Shown here: one piece after another, positions 1-7,477 of the stretch
Layout of the letters: every line of letters begins with the position of its first letter
Numbering within the stretch: position 1 is the stretch's first letter
Made by a program: the position numbers and the translations under genes
Source of the DNA: Gammaproteobacteria bacterium
GTDB lineage: Bacteria > Pseudomonadota > Gammaproteobacteria > Legionellales > Legionellaceae
Length of the DNA: 51,723 nucleotides
NCBI GenBank assembly: GCA_022600575.1
Contig: JAHZKF010000041.1
Coordinates: 1 to 51,723, forward strand
Direction: 5' to 3'
Notes under the pieces: model-generated
The model's input: only the letters and a program-made list of their open reading frames with translations
Database searches by the model: none
Told to the model about the DNA's origin: nothing

Positions 1-152
1 AAAACCATCATGATGCAACGATTGAAAAAAAATCGGCCTCTCATGTGTCGAAAGATGGTGAGCTTGTAAAAAAATTATCACCTGAAGATGCTAATCGAAT
101 CGGCTATATGGCCGGTGTGAATGATACGGTTAAAGACAATGATATTAAATGA
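1..152 (+). CDS. C-terminal end of an unrecognised protein (partial)
   Basis: An open frame enters from the left edge (first complete codon at position 3) and stops with TGA at 150-152. The roughly 49 visible residues are polar and charged, with no membrane segment and no motif I recognise. The stop lies 4 bases before the most likely start of the transporter gene, which suggests the two are co-transcribed. Only the tail is visible, so no function can be given. It could also be a chance open frame. Confidence 0.45.
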   Translation, partial: NHHDATIEKKSASHVSKDGELVKKLSPEDANRIGYMAGVNDTVKDNDIK

Positions 153-156
153 GAAT

Positions 157-879
157 ATGACAGATAGTCATTATAAGTACCCATTTGTGATGCTTGGGCT
201 TTACATTACTTTTTTACTGATCACGGTCGTTGTAGCTAATCGTTTAACAATGATTGGATACTTGCTTGAGCCGGGTGGAATTTATTTTTTTCCATTGATT
301 TTCCCAATACTTGATATTATGGGGGAAGTGTATGGCTATTCTTATCCAAGACTATTTATTTGGGTTGGAGGGCTTTGTGAGTTGTTATTTGCGTGTGCCG
401 TGACAAGCGTTGGTCACTTTCCTTATCCTGATTATTTTCATCATGCTGAAGCTTATCAAACGGTTTTTGATCCAACCATTCGGTTTGTGCTTTCGAGTCT
501 TTTTGGAACCATGGTGGGTGAATTCTTGAACGTATATCTTCTAGCTAAGTGGAAGATAAAGCTGCAAGGCAAATCGTTTGTTATACGCTCCATTTTAGCG
601 ACGGCAGTTGGACAGGCTGCATTGACTGTTATTGTTGATTTATTTGCATTTGCTGGAAAAATGAGTTTTGCGCATTTAGGTTGGATGATGCTGTGTGGTT
701 ATACGTATAAAATGGTGTATTCCGTATTGCTTTCATTTCCTTCCTGGCTTGTGATTAAAAAGCTAAAAGAAAAAGAAAACGTGGATTACTTTGATATTAA
801 TACTAATTTCAATCCCTTTAGATTAGAGATAGAAAGTTATAACAATCAATATAGAAGACATGAGCATTTAGAAGCTTAG
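157..879 (+). CDS. VUT/YhhQ-family (queuosine precursor) transporter
   Basis: This is an integral membrane protein of about 240 residues with around six hydrophobic segments. The early motif FFPLIFPILDIMGEVYGY is typical of the VUT/YhhQ family (COG1738). Family members are known or proposed to import the queuosine precursors preQ0 and preQ1. The start is taken at the ATG at 157 (MTDSHYKYPF), just after the preceding stop. In-frame ATGs at 121 and 139 are possible but lie inside the upstream gene. The C-terminal 25 residues are polar. The gene converges with the repressor gene and overlaps its end by 12 bases. A tgt gene, the enzyme that uses preQ1, lies 27 kb away. Family assignment is firm; substrate is inferred. 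Confidence 0.85.
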   Translation: MTDSHYKYPFVMLGLYITFLLITVVVANRLTMIGYLLEPGGIYFFPLIFPILDIMGEVYGYSYPRLFIWVGGLCELLFACAVTSVGHFPYPDYFHHAEAYQTVFDPTIRFVLSSLFGTMVGEFLNVYLLAKWKIKLQGKSFVIRSILATAVGQAALTVIVDLFAFAGKMSFAHLGWMMLCGYTYKMVYSVLLSFPSWLVIKKLKEKENVDYFDINTNFNPFRLEIESYNNQYRRHEHLEA

Positions 880-1497
880 GCGTGCTTCGAGCAAAGTTGC
901 AATGATTTTATCTTGTTTGGTTAATTGGATGGTTTGTATCTCATCTGGGGCCGGATTGATGGATTCGGCATGTATTAATTGTCCATCTGAAAGGATTTTT
1001 TTAAAGAAGAATTGATTGGTTTTTTTTAAAAAGACAATTGCGCAATCGTTATTTTTGGTTGTTTTTTTTGTATCGAATATTAGAAGACAGCCGTTTGGAA
1101 AGATAGGCTCCATGCTTGACCCCATCATTTGAATTGCAAATGTTGTTTTATTCGATTTTTTGTTTAGAAAAATTTCTTCTTTATCGTTGAAATTAATGTT
1201 ATCTGGCCAATGATGTAGATCATGCCAGGATAAGATGGGAGCTGTATTCAATTCTAATTGCGTTTTAATTTTTTCAGGTAAATGGGGAGGGAAAGCCTCT
1301 TTACCCAGTAATTGATTGACTGTGATTGAAAAATAATGAGCAAGGGCTGTGAGGGTTTTTTTCCTTGGGTTTTCGGTGACACCAGTATATAGCTGATATA
1401 GCGTGGGTTGCGGTAAGCCGGTTGCTTTAGCTAGATCGCTAACGCTCATGTTGCCATGCCTTTGCATTAATTTTTCAAGGTTCGTTTTTAGGTCCAT
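868..1497 (-). CDS. XRE-family repressor with S24/LexA-like peptidase domain (C1/C2 type)
   Basis: The N-terminal 65 residues form an XRE helix-turn-helix (around SVSDLAKATGLPQPTLYQLY). The C-terminal half is a LexA/UmuD-like S24 domain with the Ser motif GSSMEP and a downstream Lys in FFFKKI, the Ser-Lys dyad used for self-cleavage. This is the layout of phage and ICE repressors that are inactivated through RecA. The start is taken at MDLKTN (1497); the longer reading from 1563 would run through an operator. Two copies of a TTATTGGT inverted repeat sit just upstream, so autoregulation and control of the divergent traE-side promoter are likely. It looks like the switch of an integrative element, although no integrase is present. 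Confidence 0.9.
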   Translation of the reverse strand: MDLKTNLEKLMQRHGNMSVSDLAKATGLPQPTLYQLYTGVTENPRKKTLTALAHYFSITVNQLLGKEAFPPHLPEKIKTQLELNTAPILSWHDLHHWPDNINFNDKEEIFLNKKSNKTTFAIQMMGSSMEPIFPNGCLLIFDTKKTTKNNDCAIVFLKKTNQFFFKKILSDGQLIHAESINPAPDEIQTIQLTKQDKIIATLLEARLSF

Positions 1498-1515
1498 ATT
1501 TATCACATTCAATAA

Positions 1516-1533
1516 ACCAATAAAATTATTGGT
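1516..1533. promoter_or_regulatory. Operator 1: perfect 8-bp inverted repeat
   Basis: The sequence is accaataa-aa-ttattggt, two perfect 8-base arms around a 2-base spacer. It lies between the repressor start and the -35 of the rightward promoter, where a repressor dimer would be expected to bind. Binding by the adjacent repressor is inferred. Confidence 0.65.
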
Positions 1534-1539
1534 AAAGTG

Positions 1540-1568
1540 TTGACACAGGTAAAGCGTTATCATACCAT
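1540..1568 (+). promoter_or_regulatory. Rightward sigma70-like promoter between the two operators
   Basis: TTGACA (1540-1545) is a consensus -35. After a 17-base spacer comes TACCAT (1563-1568), a moderate -10. It reads toward traE and is flanked by the two operator copies. On the minus strand TATGAT (complement of 1559-1564) could serve as the -10 of the repressor's own promoter, though its -35 is weak and would fall within operator 2. Confidence 0.5.
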
Positions 1569-1571
1569 AAT

Positions 1572-1589
1572 TACAATAAAATTATTGGT
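1572..1589. promoter_or_regulatory. Operator 2: second, imperfect copy
   Basis: The sequence is tacaataa-aa-ttattggt. The right arm and spacer match operator 1 exactly, and 6 of 8 bases of the left arm match. The centres of the two copies are 56 bp apart, and together they bracket the divergent promoter region. Confidence 0.55.
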
Positions 1590-1921
1590 TTTATAGCTGA
1601 TCACCAAACCAGGTAGCATATCATATTTGGGTTGATCTCGCTGTACTTCAAAACGAATCAGTAAAGGCGGTTATAAAGTGTTTTAAAATTTAAGCAAGAA
1701 CAGAAAATGGAATGAAGTACGTTTGCGCTTAAGTTTTTTTTGTAACTTTAACATGGAGGGTCATTGTAAAAGGAAGTAAAGCTTGATTCACCGAATAAAA
1801 AAGGAATGGTCAATTTATTTGGAATCTTGCTGGTAAGTCCAAGCTTTGCAACCGGCCAGCAGGCAGATTGGTGGTCGGTTGCTTTTATTCGCGTTTGTAG
1901 AGATAAATTAAGGAAATTAAA
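1590..1921. other. Leader region upstream of traE; one doubtful small ORF
   Basis: No convincing gene is present. A 51-codon frame on the plus strand (1806-1961) starts MVNLFGILLVSPSFATG, which resembles a signal peptide. It overlaps the start of traE out of frame, and its AAGGA lies only one base before the ATG. It could be the decayed remains of a small conjugation gene (traA and traL usually precede traE), but I see no recognisable TraA or TraL motif. traE itself has AAGGAA at 1911-1916, well placed for its ATG at 1922. Confidence 0.3.
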
Positions 1922-2500
1922 ATGGATTTTACAGTACAGCAACAGCGCCTCGCACAATTGATGGATCGCGTAAACTTAACCGGCATATTTGTTTTGGGCT
2001 TGTTCATGAGTAATTTTTTGATAGGAGGACTTGCGTGGTACCTCACCTATCATCAAAAAATAGAAATTACCCCTTTTTCAGGTGCTGAGGGTTATCATAA
2101 GAGTGATGCTTCAATTGATAATCATTATCTTTCGATGATGACAGAAAACTTTATTTATTCACGCCTTAATGTAACGCCCGAAACGGTACGAGCTAGTCAT
2201 AAGCGTTTGCTTTCGTTTGTTGATATTACGTATTACCCTAAATTTTTAGATATATTGAATAAAGAAGCGCGCGTTGTGACTCATAAAAAAACCGCTAGTT
2301 ATTTTGAAATAAAAAATATTCAACTCGATGAAAAAAATTTACGGGCTACGGTAACTGGTAAACTAAAACGCGCCATTGGGTCTCGGGCTTTTCATGAAGA
2401 ACGTGCCACGTATCACTTGCAGTACGCATACCATTTAGGGCGCTTGAGTGTAACGCAATTTACACGGTCAGATTTGCAGGAATCAGCTATTCCCATGTAA
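1922..2500 (+). CDS. traE: TraE-family conjugative transfer protein (orphan)
   Basis: This is a 192-residue protein with one N-terminal membrane segment (about residues 17-41) followed by a periplasmic domain. It has the TraE signatures: ENFIYSRLNVTPETV, then a domain that ends with ATVTGKLKR and a YHLQYAYHLGRLSV strand. TraE, the VirB8-like component of F-type type IV secretion, normally sits in a traL-E-K-B string. Here it stands alone and is followed directly by a terminator. The frame is intact over the full family length. It may be the last remnant of an integrated conjugative element, with the repressor next door as its former regulator, or it may have been kept for another purpose. Confidence 0.75.
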   Translation: MDFTVQQQRLAQLMDRVNLTGIFVLGLFMSNFLIGGLAWYLTYHQKIEITPFSGAEGYHKSDASIDNHYLSMMTENFIYSRLNVTPETVRASHKRLLSFVDITYYPKFLDILNKEARVVTHKKTASYFEIKNIQLDEKNLRATVTGKLKRAIGSRAFHEERATYHLQYAYHLGRLSVTQFTRSDLQESAIPM

Positions 2501-2572
2501 GAAATGTTGTTAAATAAAGTTTTTTTGCATGATGCTGCACGATAGTGTTTAGAAGTTATTTGAAGTCATTAA

Positions 2573-2606
2573 AGCCTGTTAGTGAATAAAATGAAACTAA
2601 CAGGCT
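2573..2606 (+). terminator. Rho-independent terminator after traE
   Basis: A perfect 11-bp stem (agcctgttagt / actaacaggct) with a 12-base loop is followed by TATTTTT at 2611-2617. It lies between the convergent traE and CAT-like genes. The T-run favours rightward transcription. Confidence 0.8.
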
Positions 2607-2643
2607 AGGCTATTTTTAGTTTGGAACATCTTTAAAATTGCAT

Positions 2644-3402
2644 TCATTCTAAGCGTGGGAAATAAGAGGTTAATTTCTGTTGTTCGGGTACTGTTAATAA
2701 ATTTTCTTGGAATGCGCTGATGAAAGCGGTTAGTTCTGAGGGAAGGGTACTTGCGTGTGAAACAGTGCAAGAGAGCGTGAACACTACGCCGTCTTCTTTT
2801 TCCTCTCGCTTACTACATACAAACCAGGGTGCATGTGCATTATGTTCGCTCGCCTTTTGGGAGGGGGTGTATCCGCTAAAGGCAGATGGAATCGTCGTGA
2901 TTAAATGAGACATGCCATACCAACTGATATCTTCTGGAAACACGCCCGTGCCGATTGCACGACGTTCAGCAATGCTTGTTGTATAGGCTTGGACGAAATC
3001 AGGCCAGGACATGGTACCTACATTTTCCAAAAAAAAGTCGACTTGTTGAATAGCAGGATCATTTATTTTAACAGATACAAAAAACGGTAGATTATCAAAG
3101 CAGTACCATTCGTCATTGAGATAACGATACCGTAAACATGCAAACTCGGGCTGCTGCATGGTCTGAATTAAATTGTAATAAAGAAAAGCATTGAAGCTTG
3201 ATTTTTCACGTTGATGATAAGCTTTATATTGGCTATATATTAAGGTCGCATCAATAGGAACATCCATCTGTACATTAGGATTAACATTGTTTGGAAAGAA
3301 AGGAAGAGAGAAAATTTTAAAAACGGATCTTTCTTCTATTTCGACTTTACGTCCTGCAAAACGCTCGAGTAAATGTGTTAATGCTTCTTCAGATACTTGC
3401 AT
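2644..3402 (-). CDS. Chloramphenicol-acetyltransferase-fold protein with altered active-site motif
   Basis: The 252-residue protein follows the type A CAT pattern: a VQMDVPIDAT strand, then FNAFLYYNL and HPEF-like QPEFACLRYR, then LPFFVSV, and a C-terminal SCTVSHASTLPSELTAF that aligns with the catalytic HHAVCDG segment of CAT. The catalytic His (second His of HHxxxDG) is kept, but the structural Asp and Gly are replaced by Leu and Pro. The protein is also some 30 residues longer than classical CAT. It may act on another acyl acceptor or be inactive; chloramphenicol resistance should not be assumed. It stands alone, convergent with traE. Confidence 0.75.
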   Translation of the reverse strand: MQVSEEALTHLLERFAGRKVEIEERSVFKIFSLPFFPNNVNPNVQMDVPIDATLIYSQYKAYHQREKSSFNAFLYYNLIQTMQQPEFACLRYRYLNDEWYCFDNLPFFVSVKINDPAIQQVDFFLENVGTMSWPDFVQAYTTSIAERRAIGTGVFPEDISWYGMSHLITTIPSAFSGYTPSQKASEHNAHAPWFVCSKREEKEDGVVFTLSCTVSHASTLPSELTAFISAFQENLLTVPEQQKLTSYFPRLE

Positions 3403-3510
3403 GGAGAGCTCGAATGAAATTTAGGTGAGCATAGTAAGTAAATTTAGGTCGAATGTTAAGTATTGATTAAGCAATGGCTGAAAAAAATCGAAGTTTTAGC
3501 ATATTGGGCT

Positions 3511-3553
3511 GCCCTGGGCAGGAATCGAACCTGCGACTTAATGATTAATAGTC
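3511..3553 (-). repeat. 3' fragment of tRNA-Asn (putative att site copy)
   Basis: These 43 bases match the 3' half of the tRNA-Asn gene (6089-6131) at 38 positions, in the same orientation. The match runs from the anticodon stem through the T-arm to the acceptor stem, and stops abruptly on the 5' side of the anticodon arm. The T-stem GCAGG/CCTGC is intact but the anticodon has become ATT. The 5' half of the tRNA is missing, so this is not a working tRNA. It has the form of the distal attachment-site copy left by an element integrated at a tRNA 3' end. Confidence 0.75.
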
Positions 3554-3697
3554 TTTTTTTCGTCTTTTTATATGATATCAAATAATAACAAAAACGGCTC
3601 TAAATCTTTTAAAGTCAAACTTTAAAAGGTGATAATCACTAGTATCAGGACATATGAAGTATCAAGGACCAAGTGTGATAACTTCCACCGTACCCGC

Positions 3698-5728
3698 TTA
3701 ACTACCTAATGAAGGATGAGACACATCCTTGTTTTCTTCTTTATTCTGCACGCTTTTATTAGACATATTGCGAAGCCACTTGGGTTGGAAGTCGCCAGGA
3801 AACGCATTCGTGTGTCGACACATTTGTTGTCTTTGAGTGCGTCTATTATTCACTTTATTGGGTTTAGCCGTATTATCATGCTTGCTCATGAGTGTATCGG
3901 GTATATTCTCAGTAACGGGTGGTGCTCTAAATACAGAGAGAGCTCTTAAGTTACTTGTCGATAAATAGTTTGCAACCTGTTCTGTATAAACATTAGCAAT
4001 AGCTTTTGAGCGAATTAATATTTCGGAAACAGAAGCACGTCCGCCCTCGATAGCCCAGTCTAAAGGTGTTTTTCCATATTGATCTGTCTGATTCAGTAAT
4101 GTAGGATTTTTTTTAAGAAGAAGTTTGACTATATCAAGCCGCCCATCTAGAGCCGCTAGATGAATTAAGTATTCTTTTTTAAAAGGCAGATCTTTAGCGC
4201 CAGCATCAAGTAATATTATCACAGTCGTATACTGCCTAGCTTCGTATGTTAAGCGCAATACTGTTTTTCCATGTACTTTTAAATCATTACGGTTGTTAAC
4301 AGTAGCGTTGATATTCTCACCGTTTGCAATTAAGTGACGAACTATATTCTTATATCCCTGCCTGGCTGCAAATATAAGAGGAAATTGAGCGCTTGTAAAC
4401 TCATGCCGATTACATACCAAATGCATCGGTGTGCTTCCTAACCTGTTTCCTAACCAATTATATTGATGGTATTTTAAGTTCGGATACTCGTCAAACAAGC
4501 GTTCAACCGTATCAATTCCCGCATGTTTGGTAGCTTCATATATTAAGCGCTTACAGGTTAAACCATCAACTTTTGCACCAGCATCCAGTAAGAGACCCAT
4601 CTCTATATAGTGCTTGCGATCATAGGCCAACTGCACAGCAGTTTTTCCATGGCCGGGATGGCTTGGGTTATTGATTGGGACATCTAAGGAGATACCTTTC
4701 GAAATTAAATCTAATACACTAGGGGTTGTATGGCTACGATTTAGTGTTTCTTGAGACGAGTTCATAGCTGTCTTGGATGCATGATCTAGTGTTATACCAT
4801 TTGACTCTGCGCCTAACGTTAAGTATTCAACTATATCAGGCCAACCAGGTTCCCAAGTTTTGGCGTCATTATTAAAACAATCCTCAATCATATGACCAGA
4901 GGCTAAAGCAATCCACTTATTTATGGATTGATAATTGTCACTCCAAAAGTTGGGGTTAAGATCGACAAATAGTTGTATGATATCTAACCTACCATCCTTA
5001 ACAGCTTTATCAAAAACATAGTCACCATTAACGGGCGTATCAACTACATTTCTTTTCATTAACATTTTCAATGTTCCATATCGGCCAAGATCATATACCC
5101 AATGTAGAGTAGTTTTTCCGTGGTCTGAATGGCCAGGTCTATGGGTTGCTACATTGATGTCAGCACCTTTTAAAATAAAATAATGAATGCCGCGATTAAA
5201 AGCATATCGGGCAGCTAACAGTAAAGGCGTTTCTCCATTCCCATTTTTTTGCTGTAATAAGGTTGGATACCTATTAATTAGCGCTTCAACAAGCGTGAAT
5301 TGAGCATTTTTTGTTGCTTGATGAATGAGGTGCTCATTTGAAATGATAACTTTTTTTTTCCATTTACTTTGAAACGTGTTGCTAATACCTGTATCTGCCG
5401 CCCCAGCATTCAATAACGCATAGATAATGTCATAGTGTCCACGACTATAGGCCCAATGTAGAGCAGTTTTTCCATGGTCTGTGTGGCCAGGGGCATCGGT
5501 TGATGCATCTAAATTGACTTCTTTTGAAATCAAATATTGAACGACCTTAATATTTCCCAAACTTGCTGCCCATATTAGAATTGTTTGTTGAGCATTATCT
5601 TTTTTGTTTCGTATATCAGGATTTTCTTCTAGTAAACGTATGACGAGGGCCTCTTTTTGAATCCGTTCCTCATCAAGACGATTTTTTTTAGCAACATACT
5701 TTAATGTATTGAGAATTGTTGAGTACAT
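3698..5728 (-). CDS. Ankyrin-repeat protein, candidate secreted effector
   Basis: The 676-residue protein is made largely of ankyrin-type repeats (for example QQTILIWAASLGNIKVVQYL, GETPLLLAAR, GKTPLDWAIEGG). Many are grouped in a larger unit marked by HGKT at residues 85, 203, 360 and 486. Three of these are preceded by a PGH/PSH-type insert and all are followed by a helix pair ending in LLxAGA-like sequence. The last 75 residues are polar and basic, then rich in Glu, Lys and Ser (NKEENKDVSHPSLGS), with no signal peptide or membrane segment. Large ankyrin proteins of intracellular Legionellales are often type IV effectors, so that role is inferred. The ribosome binding site is weak. The gene lies alone in the tRNA-Asn-bounded segment. 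Confidence 0.85.
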   Translation of the reverse strand: MYSTILNTLKYVAKKNRLDEERIQKEALVIRLLEENPDIRNKKDNAQQTILIWAASLGNIKVVQYLISKEVNLDASTDAPGHTDHGKTALHWAYSRGHYDIIYALLNAGAADTGISNTFQSKWKKKVIISNEHLIHQATKNAQFTLVEALINRYPTLLQQKNGNGETPLLLAARYAFNRGIHYFILKGADINVATHRPGHSDHGKTTLHWVYDLGRYGTLKMLMKRNVVDTPVNGDYVFDKAVKDGRLDIIQLFVDLNPNFWSDNYQSINKWIALASGHMIEDCFNNDAKTWEPGWPDIVEYLTLGAESNGITLDHASKTAMNSSQETLNRSHTTPSVLDLISKGISLDVPINNPSHPGHGKTAVQLAYDRKHYIEMGLLLDAGAKVDGLTCKRLIYEATKHAGIDTVERLFDEYPNLKYHQYNWLGNRLGSTPMHLVCNRHEFTSAQFPLIFAARQGYKNIVRHLIANGENINATVNNRNDLKVHGKTVLRLTYEARQYTTVIILLDAGAKDLPFKKEYLIHLAALDGRLDIVKLLLKKNPTLLNQTDQYGKTPLDWAIEGGRASVSEILIRSKAIANVYTEQVANYLSTSNLRALSVFRAPPVTENIPDTLMSKHDNTAKPNKVNNRRTQRQQMCRHTNAFPGDFQPKWLRNMSNKSVQNKEENKDVSHPSLGS

Positions 5729-6084
5729 TTAATTGAGAACCTTATTCATTAGATCTTATTTATAAAAAAGTAGATACATATTCCTAAGTGATTATGTAAT
5801 ATCATTGTGTCAATAATTAATGCATTATTTTTGTAAAAATAAGCACATGGCAGCCAGGGGGCCGACACCTTTAACTCTGGTTTTTTGTGAGGGACTACCG
5901 ATTATCATCGTTATGTAACGAGGCTAATCCTTCTAAGTCATTGGCCGTACTGCGCCATAAACAACAATAACCCTCTGGCTTACCTCAAACGAACACTGCA
6001 ATTCGAAGGGCTGTGGTCTTACCCGATAACGATATGCTTCAGAGGTGTAATCCATCGAAATTTTACTAGAAACTACGTGCTGTA
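5729..6084. other. Non-coding interval between the ankyrin gene and tRNA-Asn
   Basis: No gene is convincing here. The half next to the ankyrin gene is AT-rich; the half nearer the tRNA is more balanced. A 40-codon minus-strand frame (5933-6055, starting MDYTSEAYRYRV) has no recognisable family and no clear ribosome binding site. It could be debris of the integrated element. This is where an integrase would be expected, and none is visible. Confidence 0.4.
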
Positions 6085-6160
6085 TGGCTCCCTGGGCAGG
6101 GCTCGAACCTGCGACCTAATGATTAACAGTCATCCGCTCTACCAACTGAGCTACCAGGGA
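6085..6160 (-). tRNA. tRNA-Asn (GTT)
   Basis: The minus strand folds as a full 76-base tRNA: acceptor stem TCCCTGG/CCAGGGA, D-arm GCTCAGTTGGTAGAGC, anticodon arm GACTGTTAATC with GTT, and T-arm GCAGGTTCGAGCCCTGC. The discriminator is G and CCA is encoded (complement of 6085-6087). Its 3' end marks one border of the putative island. Confidence 0.97.
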
Positions 6161-6168
6161 ATGATTGA

Positions 6169-6194
6169 GCCGGGATCTTAAAGGGATTCCCGGC
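6169..6194 (+). terminator. GC-rich hairpin between tRNA-Asn and the aminotransferase gene
   Basis: The arms gccggga and tcccggc enclose a 12-base loop and are followed on the plus strand by ATTTTT (6195-6200). The T-run is oriented for rightward transcription although both flanking genes read leftward. It may block antisense read-through or, as a bare stem, help separate aminotransferase and tRNA transcripts. Confidence 0.4.
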
Positions 6195-6222
6195 ATTTTT
6201 CAAGGGGTTTTGAGTGAAAAGT

Positions 6223-7401
6223 CTAAGAGTTAAGAAACTTTTCTAATCGGTCCATCGCATCAGCGAGCGTTTTCATGTCTGTTGCAAATGAAAGACGAAT
6301 ACAACCAGGTGTCCCAAAGGCGCTTCCTGGGACAAGTGCAACTCCGGCTTTTTCCAGCAGTGCTTCAGCAAAAGCGATGTCATCTGTAAAGCCAAGTTGA
6401 GTAATGTTATTTTGGATATTAGGGAAAAGATAAAAAGTACCATCGGCAGGAATGACTTGAACCCCTGGCATGTTGTTTAAGCGTTTAATAAGGTAGTCGT
6501 GGCGTTCATGAAACGCTTTAACCATGGTTTGTACAATACCTTGGTCACCATTCAGTGCTGCAACAGCTGCTTTTTGAGAAATAGAACAAGGGTTTGACGT
6601 AGACTGTGATTGAATGAGTTTCATGGATTTGATTAAATCTGCAGGGCCACCCGCAAAGCCAATGCGCCAACCAGTCATTGCATATGCTTTAGAGACACCG
6701 TTTAAAACCACAGTACGTGGATATAATTCAGGGCACGCATCTAAAATATTGACAAATGGTCCTGACCAAAGAATATGCTCATACATATCGTCTGTTGCAA
6801 TGAGAATATTGGGATGTTTTAGTAATACATCACCAATACTTTTAAGTTCTGCATGGGTATAGGCAATGCCAGATGGATTTGAAGGACTATTTAGAAAAAG
6901 TAATTTTGTTTTAGGCGTGATGGCCGCTTCAAGCTGTTCGGCTGTGATTTTATAGCGAGCATCAATGGTTGTTTGAAGGGTTATTGGGGTAGCACCTGCA
7001 AGTAGCGCAATATCAGGATAAGAAACCCAATAAGGCGCGGGAATAATCACTTCGTCATCTGGATTTAAATAAGCTTGGCAAAGGTTAAAAATACTCTGTT
7101 TACCACCGACAGAAACAAGTATTTGGTTTGGTGTATAATCGAGGCCATTATCATTTTTGAATTTTGATATAATAGCGTCTTTAAGCTCAGGGATGCCGTC
7201 AACGGGTGTGTATTTTGTAAAGCCTGCTTCAATGGCTTTTATAGCGGCTTGTTTTATGTGGTCTGGGGTATCAAAATCAGGTTCTCCAGTACCGAGTCCA
7301 ATGATATCTTGGCCTGCTCTGCGTAACTCAGCAGCTTTAGCAGAAACAGCAAGGGTTGGAGAGGGTTTAACCGGTTGTATACGTTTGGCAAGGTTTGTCA
7401 T
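6223..7401 (-). CDS. Aspartate aminotransferase (class I, PLP-dependent)
   Basis: This is a fold-type I aminotransferase of 392 residues. It shows TGEPDFDTPDHIKQAA near the N-terminus, YTPVDGIPELKDAI, NSPSNPSG in the middle and the PLP-binding Lys in NGVSKAYAMTGWRIGF. The C-terminal Arg motif is CIRLSFA. This matches AatA/AspC-type enzymes that interconvert aspartate and oxaloacetate with glutamate and 2-oxoglutarate. The start is taken at MTNLAKRIQP (7401), which has GAG spaced upstream. The ATG at 7410 lies directly against that GAG. The gene is divergent from uvrB, with a 76-base gap. The exact amino-acid preference cannot be read from sequence. Confidence 0.92.
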   Translation of the reverse strand: MTNLAKRIQPVKPSPTLAVSAKAAELRRAGQDIIGLGTGEPDFDTPDHIKQAAIKAIEAGFTKYTPVDGIPELKDAIISKFKNDNGLDYTPNQILVSVGGKQSIFNLCQAYLNPDDEVIIPAPYWVSYPDIALLAGATPITLQTTIDARYKITAEQLEAAITPKTKLLFLNSPSNPSGIAYTHAELKSIGDVLLKHPNILIATDDMYEHILWSGPFVNILDACPELYPRTVVLNGVSKAYAMTGWRIGFAGGPADLIKSMKLIQSQSTSNPCSISQKAAVAALNGDQGIVQTMVKAFHERHDYLIKRLNNMPGVQVIPADGTFYLFPNIQNNITQLGFTDDIAFAEALLEKAGVALVPGSAFGTPGCIRLSFATDMKTLADAMDRLEKFLNS

Positions 7402-7477
7402 TAAATACATCTCGTTTAGATAAAAAGGGTTAAGGCTTATTTAACCTGAAATTGACTTAAATTGCATGGGATTTTTC

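Larger units (their letters stand above)
3511..6088. mobile_element. Putative 2.6-kb genomic island in tRNA-Asn
   Basis: The segment lies between the tRNA-Asn 3' end and a directly repeated 3' fragment of the same tRNA. It contains one intact gene, the ankyrin-repeat protein, and no integrase. Tyrosine-recombinase elements commonly integrate at tRNA 3' ends and duplicate this part. Either a small cargo island or the leftover of a larger deleted element fits. The five mismatches between the copies indicate an old event or a donor att site that already differed. Confidence 0.5.

Noticed and set aside
3511-3553. A second working tRNA gene
   Set aside because: Only the 3' half is present and the anticodon is altered; no 5' half follows in the adjacent sequence.
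7402-7477. SOS (LexA) box in front of uvrB
   Set aside because: I looked for CTG-N10-CAG in the gap and did not find it.
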